From: an uncultured Myxococcales bacterium
GTDB lineage: Bacteria; Myxococcota_A; UBA9042
Assembly (NCBI GenBank): GCA_903883645.1
Contig: CAISBR010000010.1
Coordinates: forward strand, 1-32,017
Length of the DNA: 32,017 nucleotides
Direction: 5' to 3'
Each line of letters opens with the position of its first letter. Position 1 is the first letter of the stretch. Shown here in pieces: positions 1-7,895 of the stretch. The notes under the pieces were generated by a model. That model was not told the DNA's origin. It worked only from the letters and a program-made list of their open reading frames with translations, and did not search any database. The position numbers and the translations under genes were made by a program.

Positions 1-127
1 AGATCTGACGGCCTACAAAGGCAAAGCGGTCGAGGTCGAGTTCCAGTTCGCCACGGGCGACGCGATTGGCAACGCGACACTGGGCGTGGTCATCGACGAT
101 GTGGCGCTGACTCAGACCTGCCCCTAG
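1..127 (+). CDS. C-terminal end of an exported protein (partial)
   Basis: Open from the left edge (first full codon at base 2) to TAG at 125-127, giving 41 residues. The visible tail reads like the last strands of a jelly-roll or MAM-like beta-sandwich: alternating hydrophobic residues, then a VVIDDVAL stretch and a final Cys-Pro. Ends of this type are common in large secreted multidomain proteins of Myxococcota. The terminal Cys probably pairs within the missing part. The remaining domains and function lie outside the window, so no product name is justified. Confidence 0.6.
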   Translation, partial: DLTAYKGKAVEVEFQFATGDAIGNATLGVVIDDVALTQTCP

Positions 128-227
128 GTGGCGAGGCTTCGGCGCACGCTTGACACCGCTTGGCTATGGCGCCACGCTGCCCCCGAACACGCACGCGCGC
201 AATCCAAGGCGCGACTGGGGGCTGGTT

Positions 228-1097
228 GTGAAAAACTCGATGATGCATCACTTGTTGCGCATGGGTCGCATGACTGTCATGGCGGCCTTGCTGGTCGGCG
301 TGGTGGCGTGCAAGCCGAGTATCGAAGGCGAGAGTCGCGCGTGGGACCAGAACAAGCTGACTTTGCAGGAATGGGTTGGCAAGTTCCCGAATTTTCGCGG
401 TGCGGTCGATGGGCGCGTGCGCGAGGCCCAGGCCGACTTCGATGCAGCCAAGGCGATCGGCGATGGCGACCAGCGCGCCGAGAAGATGCGCGAGGCCAAC
501 AACAAGCTGGCGGCCTTGACCACGGCGTTCCAAGAGATCGACCGCAAAATCAAGGAGTACGATACCCTCAAGCGCGATCCGACCTTGCTGCAATTGCAGG
601 GCGTGCAGCTTATGCCGGCGATGCAGATGTCGGAGGCGATCCTGCGCGAGGCGCGGACCAAGATGGACGGGCCGGTCGCCAATGCGGGCGAAGCGCTGGG
701 CCGCTTGCGCGAGGCGAGTGTCATGATCGATCGCGCGATGCAGCCGCTGCAGCAGGCCCGGTCGCAAGTGGCGGCGCGGCCGCAGGGTCAGCCGGGGATG
801 CCGCCGCCGGCGCAGATGGGTCAGCCCGGCCAGCTCGGTCAGCCCGGCCAACCTGGCATGGCGCCTGGGCAACCGCTGCCGATGGGTCAGCCTGGAATGC
901 GGCCGGCGATGGGGCCGGGCGCTGGGCCGATGGGCCCGGGTGCGGCCCCTATGGGCGCTCCGCCGCCGGCTGGGATGGCGCCAGGAATGCGTCCGGCTCA
1001 GCCCGGCATGGGGCCACAACCGATGATGGCGCCTGTAGGTGTGCGTCCGCAGCCCGGTGCGCCTGGTGCGCCGCCCGCGGGTCCCAAGCCGTTCTAG
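228..1097 (+). CDS. Lipoprotein with Pro/Gly/Met-rich C-terminal tail
   Basis: I chose GTG at 228 because GGGGG at 217-221 lies six bases upstream; an in-frame opening at 150 would add an unlikely N-terminus, and ATGs at 240/243 are alternatives. The N-terminus is a lipoprotein signal: MTVMAALLVG hydrophobic core followed by the lipobox VVAC. The mature part (about 150 residues) is charged and predicted helical, with many Ala, Glu, Lys and Arg. The last 105 or so residues are low complexity with repeated GQPG, PGM and GPMG units and few charges, resembling a collagen-like or mucin-like tail. No enzymatic motif is visible. It is probably a membrane-anchored periplasmic or surface protein. The following gene starts 61 bases downstream on the same strand. 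Function unknown. Confidence 0.8.
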   Translation: MKNSMMHHLLRMGRMTVMAALLVGVVACKPSIEGESRAWDQNKLTLQEWVGKFPNFRGAVDGRVREAQADFDAAKAIGDGDQRAEKMREANNKLAALTTAFQEIDRKIKEYDTLKRDPTLLQLQGVQLMPAMQMSEAILREARTKMDGPVANAGEALGRLREASVMIDRAMQPLQQARSQVAARPQGQPGMPPPAQMGQPGQLGQPGQPGMAPGQPLPMGQPGMRPAMGPGAGPMGPGAAPMGAPPPAGMAPGMRPAQPGMGPQPMMAPVGVRPQPGAPGAPPAGPKPF

Positions 1098-1158
1098 CTA
1101 AACTTTCTTCTATTTCAGCATCTTAAGACCCGCCACCGCGCGGCAACGGAGACATTGA

Positions 1159-1626
1159 ATGGCGTGCAATCTAGAAAACCAGCTGACCGAAGAACTGAAG
1201 AATACGATGCGCTCTGGCGACAAGGTCGGCACCATGGCGATTCGCATGGTCCGCACCGAGGTGATGAAGCGCCGCACCGCGAAGGCCGGCGTCGAAGTGA
1301 CCGACGAGCTGGTGGTCGAGGTAATTCGCTCCTATGTCAAGCAGTTGCAGGGCTCGGTCGAGGAGTATGCCGTGCGCGGCGTGCTGGCGGCCGACGACGA
1401 CAACGTGGCTCAGATGGTCGCCGAGGCCTCGTACCTGCAGAAGTTCATGCCGCAGCTGATGGGCGAAGCCGAGACTGCGGCGGTGATCGACCAAGTACTG
1501 GCGACGCAGGGTGCCGTCGATGCCAAAATGGCTGGCAAGATCACCGGCTTGGTAATGAAGGACTACAAGGGCAAGGTTGACTCGGCGCTGGTCAACAAGC
1601 TGGTGCGGGCCAAGCTGGGCGTGTAG
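1159..1626 (+). CDS. GatB/YqeY domain-containing protein
   Basis: 155 residues, the usual size for the family. Starts at ATG 1159 with GGAG about 8 bases upstream. The N-terminal half (LTEELKNTMRSGDK, then IRMVRTEVMKR) and the C-terminal half (QKFMPQLMGEAETAAVIDQV, then GKITGLVMKDYKGKVD and NKLVRAKL) match the YqeY pattern. The family shares the tRNA-binding tail domain of GatB, the amidotransferase subunit that makes Gln-tRNA or Asn-tRNA. Stand-alone YqeY proteins are thought to touch tRNA metabolism, but their role is not firmly established. It is cytoplasmic, with no signal peptide. It converges on the next gene with only 9 bases between stops. Confidence 0.9.
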   Translation: MACNLENQLTEELKNTMRSGDKVGTMAIRMVRTEVMKRRTAKAGVEVTDELVVEVIRSYVKQLQGSVEEYAVRGVLAADDDNVAQMVAEASYLQKFMPQLMGEAETAAVIDQVLATQGAVDAKMAGKITGLVMKDYKGKVDSALVNKLVRAKLGV

Positions 1627-1635
1627 CGCTTGGGG

Positions 1636-2721
1636 CTATAACTGCTGCCAACTCGTGGGTTTTTGCGCTTTAGGGTCCTTCTTGCGCGCCGCCAACGTAG
1701 CCCGAATATCAGCCGCCGGCGCCTCGAGTGCCCCCGCTGTACAAGCGCTCGCCCTTGGCAACCCCGCCAGATCCTTGCGTGCATCCGCCGGCGTGCACAG
1801 CCCCGTGCCAATCGCCACCGAGCCGATTTCTGGCCGATAGCGCTCAAGTTCCTTTAGGTTAAACCCCGGGAGCGACTTCTTGCTGACCATGTCGAGCGCC
1901 ACCCAGCCAATGCCGCCCCATAGGATACTGCGGTCGACGCGCACATCGTCTACTTCAGCGCGCTGCACAGTGATCGCGTCGGGCTTGCCCATTACAATGC
2001 TCGACGACACGGACAGCTTGCGCCGCCCTGGGCCATCGGGCTGCAGCACAATGCCCGAGCCACCGTTGTAAGCCACCGTAGATGCATACAAATCGAGCTG
2101 CGCAGCCGACGAGAGGCGTATCGGCGGGTCGGCACTACCCTTGGCTTCGTTGTCGGCCACCAGCGTCGACGCCAGCCGCGCCTTGACCGACCCCGAAAGG
2201 TCGATAGCCGAAGCGCGCTCGCCGTAATTGCTGGTAATCCGCGTGCGCACCAAGTGGAGCTCGCCCGCACTGGCCGAGATCGCGCCACCGCCTAGCAAAG
2301 TTGCGGTATTGTTGTAGATCCAGCAGTCCGTAAGCTCTAGCTTGCTCGCCTGCACCAGCGCCACCGCGCCACCGCGATCAGCCTTGCCATTCGTTAGGGT
2401 AATGCCGTCGAGGACCACCGTGATGCCCGCCTGCGGAATGGTGAGCACCCGGCCCTGGCCACCCGCGTCGAGCACCACCTTGTCTTTGCCCAGCCGCCGC
2501 AGCACTACGGACCGCGTCGCCACCAGCCGCGCACCACGATAAACCCCTGGGTTTAAGCAGACTTGCACAGGTCGCTTGCTCTCTTTGTCCATCGCGTGCT
2601 GAATGGCCGCAGTGTTGCCGTCGGGCTTGAGCGTCACGTCGCACGCCGCCCGCGCCGGCCCCGCCAGCAGCCCTAGCCCGCCAAGCACCATCGCCCACTG
2701 CCCTGCCCACTTCGCCCACAT
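1636..2721 (-). CDS. Exported right-handed beta-helix repeat protein
   Basis: Reads leftward to a stop at 1636. I prefer ATG at 2721, which gives a conventional signal peptide (Lys near the start, core MVLGGLGLLAG, cleavage after ARA). GTG at 2763 would give 375 residues, and ATG at 2691 is also possible. The mature protein has successive short beta-strand rungs of the parallel beta-helix type: ITVVLDGITLTNG, GGAVALV, LELTDCWIYNNTA, LHLVRTRITSNYG, LDLYASTVAYNGGSG, LSVSSSIVMG. Such proteins are seen as secreted adhesins, polysaccharide-binding proteins or lyases. No catalytic site is recognisable, so only the fold is called. It is divergent from the HExxH protein gene that follows. Confidence 0.75.
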   Translation of the reverse strand: MWAKWAGQWAMVLGGLGLLAGPARAACDVTLKPDGNTAAIQHAMDKESKRPVQVCLNPGVYRGARLVATRSVVLRRLGKDKVVLDAGGQGRVLTIPQAGITVVLDGITLTNGKADRGGAVALVQASKLELTDCWIYNNTATLLGGGAISASAGELHLVRTRITSNYGERASAIDLSGSVKARLASTLVADNEAKGSADPPIRLSSAAQLDLYASTVAYNGGSGIVLQPDGPGRRKLSVSSSIVMGKPDAITVQRAEVDDVRVDRSILWGGIGWVALDMVSKKSLPGFNLKELERYRPEIGSVAIGTGLCTPADARKDLAGLPRASACTAGALEAPAADIRATLAARKKDPKAQKPTSWQQL

Positions 2722-2743
2722 GCCCACTGCCACCTGCCCACTG
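2691..2743. repeat. Cluster of five GCCCAC hexamers
   Basis: GCCCAC occurs at 2693, 2705, 2714, 2722 and 2736 (plus strand), at steps of 8 to 14 bases. The cluster overlaps the proposed start and signal-peptide codons of the beta-helix gene and lies just upstream of the divergent HExxH gene. It may be low-complexity coding sequence or a regulator-binding cluster. Confidence 0.35.
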
Positions 2744-2764
2744 CGCCGCGCGCGCTGCGCCACT

Positions 2765-2794
2765 TTAGCACGCAGGCGCCGGCTCTGCTAAGGT
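2765..2794 (+). promoter_or_regulatory. Possible promoter of the HExxH gene
   Basis: TTAGCA at 2765-2770 and TAAGGT at 2789-2794, spaced 18 bases, with TG one base before the -10 (extended -10 form). It sits about 20 bases upstream of the start codon at 2815. Two positions of the -35 deviate and the -10 keeps only the T, A and T anchor positions, so this is tentative. Confidence 0.3.
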
Positions 2795-2814
2795 CTGCGC
2801 AGGGGGAGTTCGCC

Positions 2815-4140
2815 ATGACCCAGACCACCACGACCGCACCGCAGCTCGACCTGAGCGACCTGACTTTGCCCGTCGGCTCGACCCAGAGCGTGCGCCGGGT
2901 GCTGCAAGCGTGGCTTGCCAAGTTACTGCATGATTTTTCTACGATTCCCTTGGCGACCCTGAGTCTGGCGAATCGGCCACTGGTGACGCGCACCGTGCAG
3001 GCCCTGGCCCGCGGCGATCGCAAGCGCGCATTGCAGTTGCTGCGCCTGCCGACGATTTCGACGCCGATTCAATGTGCGCTCAAGCAGTTGCGACCCGGTG
3101 GCGACGGGCCGGCGCTGAACCGCTGGCTGCGCGAGTCCTGCGCGCTGATCTGGCTCGAGTTGGCGGCGCAGGGGGCAATCGTTGGGCAAGTGGTGGTGCC
3201 AGCCGATGGGCGGCTACCTACGCTGCTGTCGCCGACGTTGAATCTGCGTGTGGCCCCGCAACCGCAGACTGAGCAATGGCTTTTTGAAGCAGGGCGGCTT
3301 GGTGTGCGCACCGCGGCTAGCTTGCATTGGCTCGACCTCACGGTGCTGGGGCGCGAAGACGATGTTATTCAACTGCCTGGAACTACTACGGATCGACCCT
3401 ATCACGCCATTGTGCCGGGCGTGTGGCTGGCGGCGGCCGACAACAATCCGCTGGCGGACTACGAGGCGCACCCAGACAAGTCGGGCAACGCAATTAGCCT
3501 GGGCGAGCGGCCGGCGAGCGAGTGGGTGGCGGCACTGCAGCAGAGTTTCGCTTTGCTCGACGAGCACTTGCCGCTACTGGGCGAAGAGGTGCGCTGGATC
3601 CTGCGGCTCGTGGTGCCGGTGGGTTGGCATGGCGAGAAGCACCTGTCGGCGAGCTACCAAGAGGCGGTGGGAGTCATCTACATGACGCTGCATCCGCAGC
3701 CCATGACGATGGTCGAGGCGCTGATCCACGAGTACCAACATAATAAGATCAATGCGGTTTTTTCGCTCGATCCGCTGCTGCACAACGCTTGGTCGCCGCT
3801 GTACGCCTCACCGGTGCGCCCCGATCCGCGGCCGCTACACGGGGTGGTGCTGGCCGTGCACGCCTTTCAAGCCGTGGCCGACCTCTACGGTGCGATGGTA
3901 GCGGCGGGCCACGCGTGGGCGACGCAGCAGGGTTGGAACGATCGCTACAAGAAGATCATCGAGTTGGACCACCAGGGCGCGCTCACTGTGCTTGAACACG
4001 CGCAACCGACGGCGGTGGGGCGCAATTATTTGGGCGAAATGCGCCGCCTCGATGCGAAGTTGCAAGCCATTCGCCACGAACGTTGGCCCGATCGACCAGA
4101 AACGAGCGGAAATCTGGACGAGTTGGCTGGTCATGACTGA
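2815..4140 (+). CDS. HExxH-type (alpha-ketoglutarate) peptide beta-hydroxylase homologue
   Basis: 441 residues from ATG 2815, with GGGGGAG at 2802-2808 as ribosome site. The C-terminal half carries the family signature: HEYQH at 305-309 inside ALIHEYQHNKINAVFSL, followed by WSPLY and RPDPRPLHG at 335-343, with H342 a candidate third metal ligand. This matches the HExxH putative peptide-modification family (TIGR04267), now named for alpha-ketoglutarate-dependent peptide beta-hydroxylases found with RiPP clusters. The N-terminal 250 residues are a variable helical region. No signal peptide, so modification would be cytoplasmic. Unlike RiPP settings, no precursor peptide, radical SAM enzyme, cyclase or exporter is nearby. 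The next gene, 45 bases downstream on the same strand, encodes a Cys/Asp/Asn-rich exported protein. The family call is firm; the substrate is unknown. Confidence 0.8.
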   Translation: MTQTTTTAPQLDLSDLTLPVGSTQSVRRVLQAWLAKLLHDFSTIPLATLSLANRPLVTRTVQALARGDRKRALQLLRLPTISTPIQCALKQLRPGGDGPALNRWLRESCALIWLELAAQGAIVGQVVVPADGRLPTLLSPTLNLRVAPQPQTEQWLFEAGRLGVRTAASLHWLDLTVLGREDDVIQLPGTTTDRPYHAIVPGVWLAAADNNPLADYEAHPDKSGNAISLGERPASEWVAALQQSFALLDEHLPLLGEEVRWILRLVVPVGWHGEKHLSASYQEAVGVIYMTLHPQPMTMVEALIHEYQHNKINAVFSLDPLLHNAWSPLYASPVRPDPRPLHGVVLAVHAFQAVADLYGAMVAAGHAWATQQGWNDRYKKIIELDHQGALTVLEHAQPTAVGRNYLGEMRRLDAKLQAIRHERWPDRPETSGNLDELAGHD

Positions 4141-4185
4141 AAATAGCGGCGTCGACCGACAAGGTCGGCAGGTAGAGGTTCGGCG

Positions 4186-6069
4186 GTGAAGATCTTCCCT
4201 TGGATGTGCGGATTGGCAACAAGCGCTGTATTGGCAGCTACTTCGGGGTGCAGCAGCGGACCGCAGCTGTATGTATACGACGTTGCGCACAGTGACGGTG
4301 AGCTCGCGGCCGATGCGACACCAACCGAAGCGCCCGACGCCGCCACCGCAACCGACGCCGCCCCAGCAACCGACACCACGGCCGATGAGGATGCTGATAT
4401 TGCAGCAGATACTAGCGAGACCGATGCCAGCGGCGACACGACCGGCGGCTGCAGCACCGAGGCCGAGTGCGACGCCGTGCTCAAGCCCGGACTGTGCGAG
4501 TACACCCGTTGCGTGCCCGACGCCACAGGCAATACCTGCCAACTTTTCAAGCAGAAAGACGGCATGGCCTGCGCCGACGCCGAATGCCTGGTCGAGGCTG
4601 GCTCGCCTATCCTGCAAGGCCGCCTATGCAGCGCGGGGCAATGCGGGGCCGTCGCCACCACCGTCTCGTGCGACGACAAAGACAACTGCACCCTAGATAC
4701 CTGTAATATTGCAACTGGTTGTGCCCACAGCATACTCCCCTGCAACGACGGCGACCCGTGCACCAAAGACGGCTGCGACCCGGCCAGTGGCTGCGTCTTT
4801 CCGCCGGATCAGGCCACCCCCTGCGACGACGGCAACGCCTGCAGCGTCAACGACAAGTGTAGCGAAGGCTCGTGCGTCGGCGGTGCAGCCAAGTTGTGCC
4901 CGGCCGCCACCGCGTGCCACAGCGTGGCCTGCAACCCCGCCACCGGCGCCTGCGAAGTGGCCAATGCGCCCGACGGCAGCGCCTGCGACGACGGCAACTC
5001 GTGCACCAAGCAAGACACCTGCGGCAAGGGCATCTGCATCGGCGCCGAAAACCCGTGCGACGACGGCAATGTATGCACGTTCGATGGCTGCTCCTCGGGC
5101 AGTTGCAGCAGCAAGAGCATCGACGGAGTGTGCGACCTCGACGGCTCGGCGTGCACCATGGACCTGTGCGTGTCCGGGGTATGCGCGCCGGGCGCCGCAC
5201 CTAAATGCGACGACGGTAACCTTTGCACCATCGACAGTTGCGACCCCACTGCCGGCTGCGTGCACAAGGCCGAAGCCTTCGCGACGCCGTGCGCGGCCAA
5301 CAAGTGGTGCGGCCAGGGCATGGCGTCCAAGCAGTGCGTCGCCGTCACTCCACCGCCCGGCATGGTGTACGTGCCCGCAGCGACAGTGAGTTTGGGCTGC
5401 AACACTGCGGTCGATAGCCTGTGTAACCCCGATGAAAAACCGTCGCATCCCGTGGCATTGGCGTCGTATTTTGTCGATATTTCCGAAGCGACCGTCGCCC
5501 AATACCAAGCGTGCGTGCAAGGCGGAGCGTGCGTAGTGCCCACCACCGGCGCCAATGCCACGTACGGCGGCGTCGGCAAAGGCAGCCATCCGGTCAACTA
5601 TGTAAACTGGACGCAAGCTGCCACCTACTGCCTCTGGGCGGGTGGTTCGCGCCTATGCAGCGAGGCCGAGTGGGAGTACGCGGCGCGGGGCAGTGATGGC
5701 CGGCGCTTCCCCTGGGGCAACATCGCATCGACTGCGTGCGATCTTGCCAACTGGGGCGGCGCGTGCGGCGGAGCGACTCCTGTTGGCCAATTCGCCAAAG
5801 GTAACGCACCTTTCGGCCAGAGCGACATGGCCGGCAACGTCCGCGAGTGGACTTCGGACTGGTACGCGTCGGGCTACTATGCCCAGCTCGGCGCCAGCGG
5901 CAGCGCCAGTTTCGCGCCCAGCGGGCCAGCCAGCGGAACAGCCCGAGTCGTGCGCGGCGGGTACTTCTCTGACAATGCGCCTGAAATTCGCACCTCGGCC
6001 CGTGCACTGGCCACGCCGCAAACGGCGACATTCAGCATCGGCATTCGCTGCTGCCGCACGCCCAAGTAG
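4186..6069 (+). CDS. Cys-rich lipoprotein with C-terminal FGE-sulfatase-like domain
   Basis: 627 residues from GTG 4186 (GGTAGAGG just upstream). Residues 1-22 are a lipoprotein signal ending in the lipobox ATSGC. An acidic Ala/Thr/Asp-rich linker covers about 35-85. Residues 88-385 hold repeated Cys-rich units of the CDDGNxCTxDxC type common in Myxococcota surface proteins. From about 392 (PPGMVYVPAATVSLGC) to the end is an FGE-sulfatase/SUMF1-like fold: EATVAQYQACV, RLCSEAEWEYAARG, RFPWG, DMAGNVREWTSDWY, RVVRGGYF. True formylglycine-generating enzymes have two active-site cysteines before the final RxxAR-like motif. Here that stretch (GGYFSDNAPEIRTSAR) has none, so it is probably a binding module rather than a sulfatase activator. 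Likely co-transcribed with the HExxH gene, which makes it a candidate substrate. Confidence 0.85.
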   Translation: MKIFPWMCGLATSAVLAATSGCSSGPQLYVYDVAHSDGELAADATPTEAPDAATATDAAPATDTTADEDADIAADTSETDASGDTTGGCSTEAECDAVLKPGLCEYTRCVPDATGNTCQLFKQKDGMACADAECLVEAGSPILQGRLCSAGQCGAVATTVSCDDKDNCTLDTCNIATGCAHSILPCNDGDPCTKDGCDPASGCVFPPDQATPCDDGNACSVNDKCSEGSCVGGAAKLCPAATACHSVACNPATGACEVANAPDGSACDDGNSCTKQDTCGKGICIGAENPCDDGNVCTFDGCSSGSCSSKSIDGVCDLDGSACTMDLCVSGVCAPGAAPKCDDGNLCTIDSCDPTAGCVHKAEAFATPCAANKWCGQGMASKQCVAVTPPPGMVYVPAATVSLGCNTAVDSLCNPDEKPSHPVALASYFVDISEATVAQYQACVQGGACVVPTTGANATYGGVGKGSHPVNYVNWTQAATYCLWAGGSRLCSEAEWEYAARGSDGRRFPWGNIASTACDLANWGGACGGATPVGQFAKGNAPFGQSDMAGNVREWTSDWYASGYYAQLGASGSASFAPSGPASGTARVVRGGYFSDNAPEIRTSARALATPQTATFSIGIRCCRTPK

Positions 6070-6098
6070 CTTTAGTTTCTAAGATTCTTGCAAAGCGA

Positions 6099-6872
6099 CT
6101 AGCCGGGCTGCACGCCGGTGCGCTCACTTTCGAGTCGCTCCCACTTGCCGATGAGCTGTAGCACCTTGGCTTCGAGCACGGCGGGGTCGATCTTGCGCTC
6201 GTCTTTGGCATCTTGGTCGGTCTTGACTGGTGCGGCCGGGCCCGAAGCCATCGCTGGCGAGCCACCACCATCGTCTTGTGCAAACACGCGGCGTTCTGCA
6301 TCGCGCGCTTGCCTTTCGTGGGCCTCGGCCCCGCTCGCGTCCTCGTCGCCGCGCTTGCGTTCGTTGAGCACCGGACCCTGAAAACTCGACGGCATACCGC
6401 CGCCCATACCGGGAGCGATGCCACCACCCGCACCGACACCGGCATCCGGCGGCGCGACGTGGGCCAACTCGTGGGCCAAGACGGCCAAACCACCGCGGGT
6501 ATGGGGGTCAAACTCGCCTTGGCCAAAGAAGATGTCGCTTTCGCCCACGGCAAAGGCACGCGCCGACAGCGCTCCGGCCGCTTGCTGCGCCTTAGGGCCG
6601 CGGTGAATGCGCACCTGGTCGAGGCGATCGCTGCGAAAGCCCATGCGCGCCAAGCGATCGATGAGCACGGGGTCGAGGCGGGTCGGCACCTGGTCCGACA
6701 GCCAGCGCGCGCCCATGCTGGCGTAGCGGTCGGTGAGCGTCTTGCCCATCTGCTCAGTCTGGGCACCGGCCAATTGCGACGCCAAAACCGCTGGATCTGC
6801 GCCTTGGGCGGCAGCGAGTTCGGCCGCTTGGGCCTGAAGTTCGAGCAGTTCGTCGTCGCGCATGTTCGCCAT
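6099..6872 (-). CDS. eCIS-core (DUF4157) domain protein
   Basis: 257 residues, reading leftward from ATG 6872; the ribosome site GGAG lies about six bases before it. The central domain (about 65-140) matches the eCIS-core/DUF4157 pattern: LDQVRIHRGPKAQQAAGAL, ARAFAVGESDIFFGQGEFDP, then AHELAHV with the zinc-protease-like HExxH at 134-138. A Glu-rich GAEAHERQARDAE segment follows and could give a third ligand. A Gly/Met-rich spacer lies at 144-162, and the tail is charged and helical. The domain often marks effectors or cargo of extracellular contractile injection systems, but in Myxococcota it also occurs in many stand-alone proteins. No sheath, tube, baseplate or AAA+ gene is present here. 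There is no signal peptide. It converges on the FGE-like gene, with 29 bases between stops. Confidence 0.82.
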   Translation of the reverse strand: MANMRDDELLELQAQAAELAAAQGADPAVLASQLAGAQTEQMGKTLTDRYASMGARWLSDQVPTRLDPVLIDRLARMGFRSDRLDQVRIHRGPKAQQAAGALSARAFAVGESDIFFGQGEFDPHTRGGLAVLAHELAHVAPPDAGVGAGGGIAPGMGGGMPSSFQGPVLNERKRGDEDASGAEAHERQARDAERRVFAQDDGGGSPAMASGPAAPVKTDQDAKDERKIDPAVLEAKVLQLIGKWERLESERTGVQPG

Positions 6873-7079
6873 AGCAGCTCCGGGCAGGGTCGTAACACCC
6901 AGAACGAAAGGCTAACACGGCGGCCTGACTCGCGCCACGTCGCGCTGCGGTCGCAGCAAATGGTGGGGTCGCCAAGCCTCAACGAACACCGCGTGCACCG
7001 CGCGGCAAGTGTTTGACAGGGCGCGGGCAAACCGGAATCCTTGCAGCGACCGGTCGCAACTGCGGTCAAGGCAATAGCG

Positions 7080-7895
7080 ATGGCCGAGCAGAAACCAGGG
7101 CTCCCGCACGATGAGTCGGAGCAACTGGCTAAAATTGAATACACCGGCGGGCCTGTACTGCCCCCGCGCAAAGGTCGCGCCTCGTCTGGTTTTGTACCCT
7201 TGCAGACGGGCAGTGCGGCGCGGCAATGGGCACTCTTACTCTTGCCGTCGCCCTGGGCCTGGCTGGCAGGGCTGACGCTGGCTGCGTGGCGGCTGCTCAC
7301 TTTGCACGCGCTGGGTACGCTGCTGGTCAGCCCGTGGCTCGATTTGGCCCTGGGCGCAGCCGCCGATGTGGCCCTGGCGCACTGCATGATGTCGTCGATG
7401 CGCCTGCTGGCGGTGCTGGGAAGCGACCGGGTTGAAGCCTCCGGCGAGGTCCCGCGCAATGCTTCACTGGCATTTGCCGTGTTGTGGGGCCTAATTACGC
7501 TACTACGGCTGGCGGGATTGGTGCACGCCTCGCTGCACGGGTACAGCATCGTCGGCGAGTTTTGGGTGCAGTTGCTGCGGCATCCGCTCGTGACTCTGGG
7601 CCAGACCGCCGTGTGGATGGCGCTCGCGGTGGCGGCGGCGACGGCTGCCCTGGCGCGGTATTGCATGACGAGCGATCTGGATGTACCCGAGGTGCTGCAA
7701 GATGTGATTCCCCGGCCGCGGCTACTGGCGGCGACGGGCGCGGTGCTGGTGCTGTCGCTGGTCGCGGCGCTGGCCATCCACGCCAAGAGTCCGGGTCGGC
7801 CCGATGCTGCCACGACGAGCCCCGACATCACCAGCCTGGATAGCTTGGCGCGCGCGCTGCAGGACCCGAGCCTCCGCCGCGCCGGCGATGAGTAG
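7080..7895 (+). CDS. Integral membrane protein of unknown function
   Basis: 271 residues from ATG 7080 (AAGG about eight bases upstream); a TTG at 7041 would add 13 residues. An N-terminal cytoplasmic stretch of about 45 residues is followed by hydrophobic segments around WALLLLPSPWAWLAGLTLAAW, LDLALGAAADVALAHCM, LAFAVLWGLITLLRLAGLV, TAVWMALAVAAATAALA and LLAATGAVLVLSLVAALAI. That suggests four or five membrane spans and a short polar tail. No family is recognised. Its stop overlaps the proposed start of the sulfatase-family gene (ATGAGTAG), implying translational coupling. It may be a membrane partner of that enzyme, which is inference from context only. Confidence 0.75.
   Translation: MAEQKPGLPHDESEQLAKIEYTGGPVLPPRKGRASSGFVPLQTGSAARQWALLLLPSPWAWLAGLTLAAWRLLTLHALGTLLVSPWLDLALGAAADVALAHCMMSSMRLLAVLGSDRVEASGEVPRNASLAFAVLWGLITLLRLAGLVHASLHGYSIVGEFWVQLLRHPLVTLGQTAVWMALAVAAATAALARYCMTSDLDVPEVLQDVIPRPRLLAATGAVLVLSLVAALAIHAKSPGRPDAATTSPDITSLDSLARALQDPSLRRAGDE

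Noticed and set aside
150..178. Promoter from TTGACA at 150-155 for the lipoprotein gene
   Set aside because: No acceptable -10 lies 16-18 bases downstream.
90..1019. 309-residue Arg/His-rich frame antisense to the lipoprotein gene
   Set aside because: Extreme Arg/His content and exact shadowing of a supported gene; such frames are expected opposite GC-rich codons.
7013..7041. Promoter from TTGACA at 7013-7018 for the membrane protein gene
   Set aside because: The only -10 candidates (AATCCT, GAATCC) are poor. Left out of the feature list, though the perfect -35 may be worth a transcript-start check.
6032..7831. 599-residue reverse frame across the eCIS-core gene and the membrane protein gene
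   Set aside because: It is a shadow frame with Ser/Arg/Pro-rich composition overlapping genes on both strands that have clear support.
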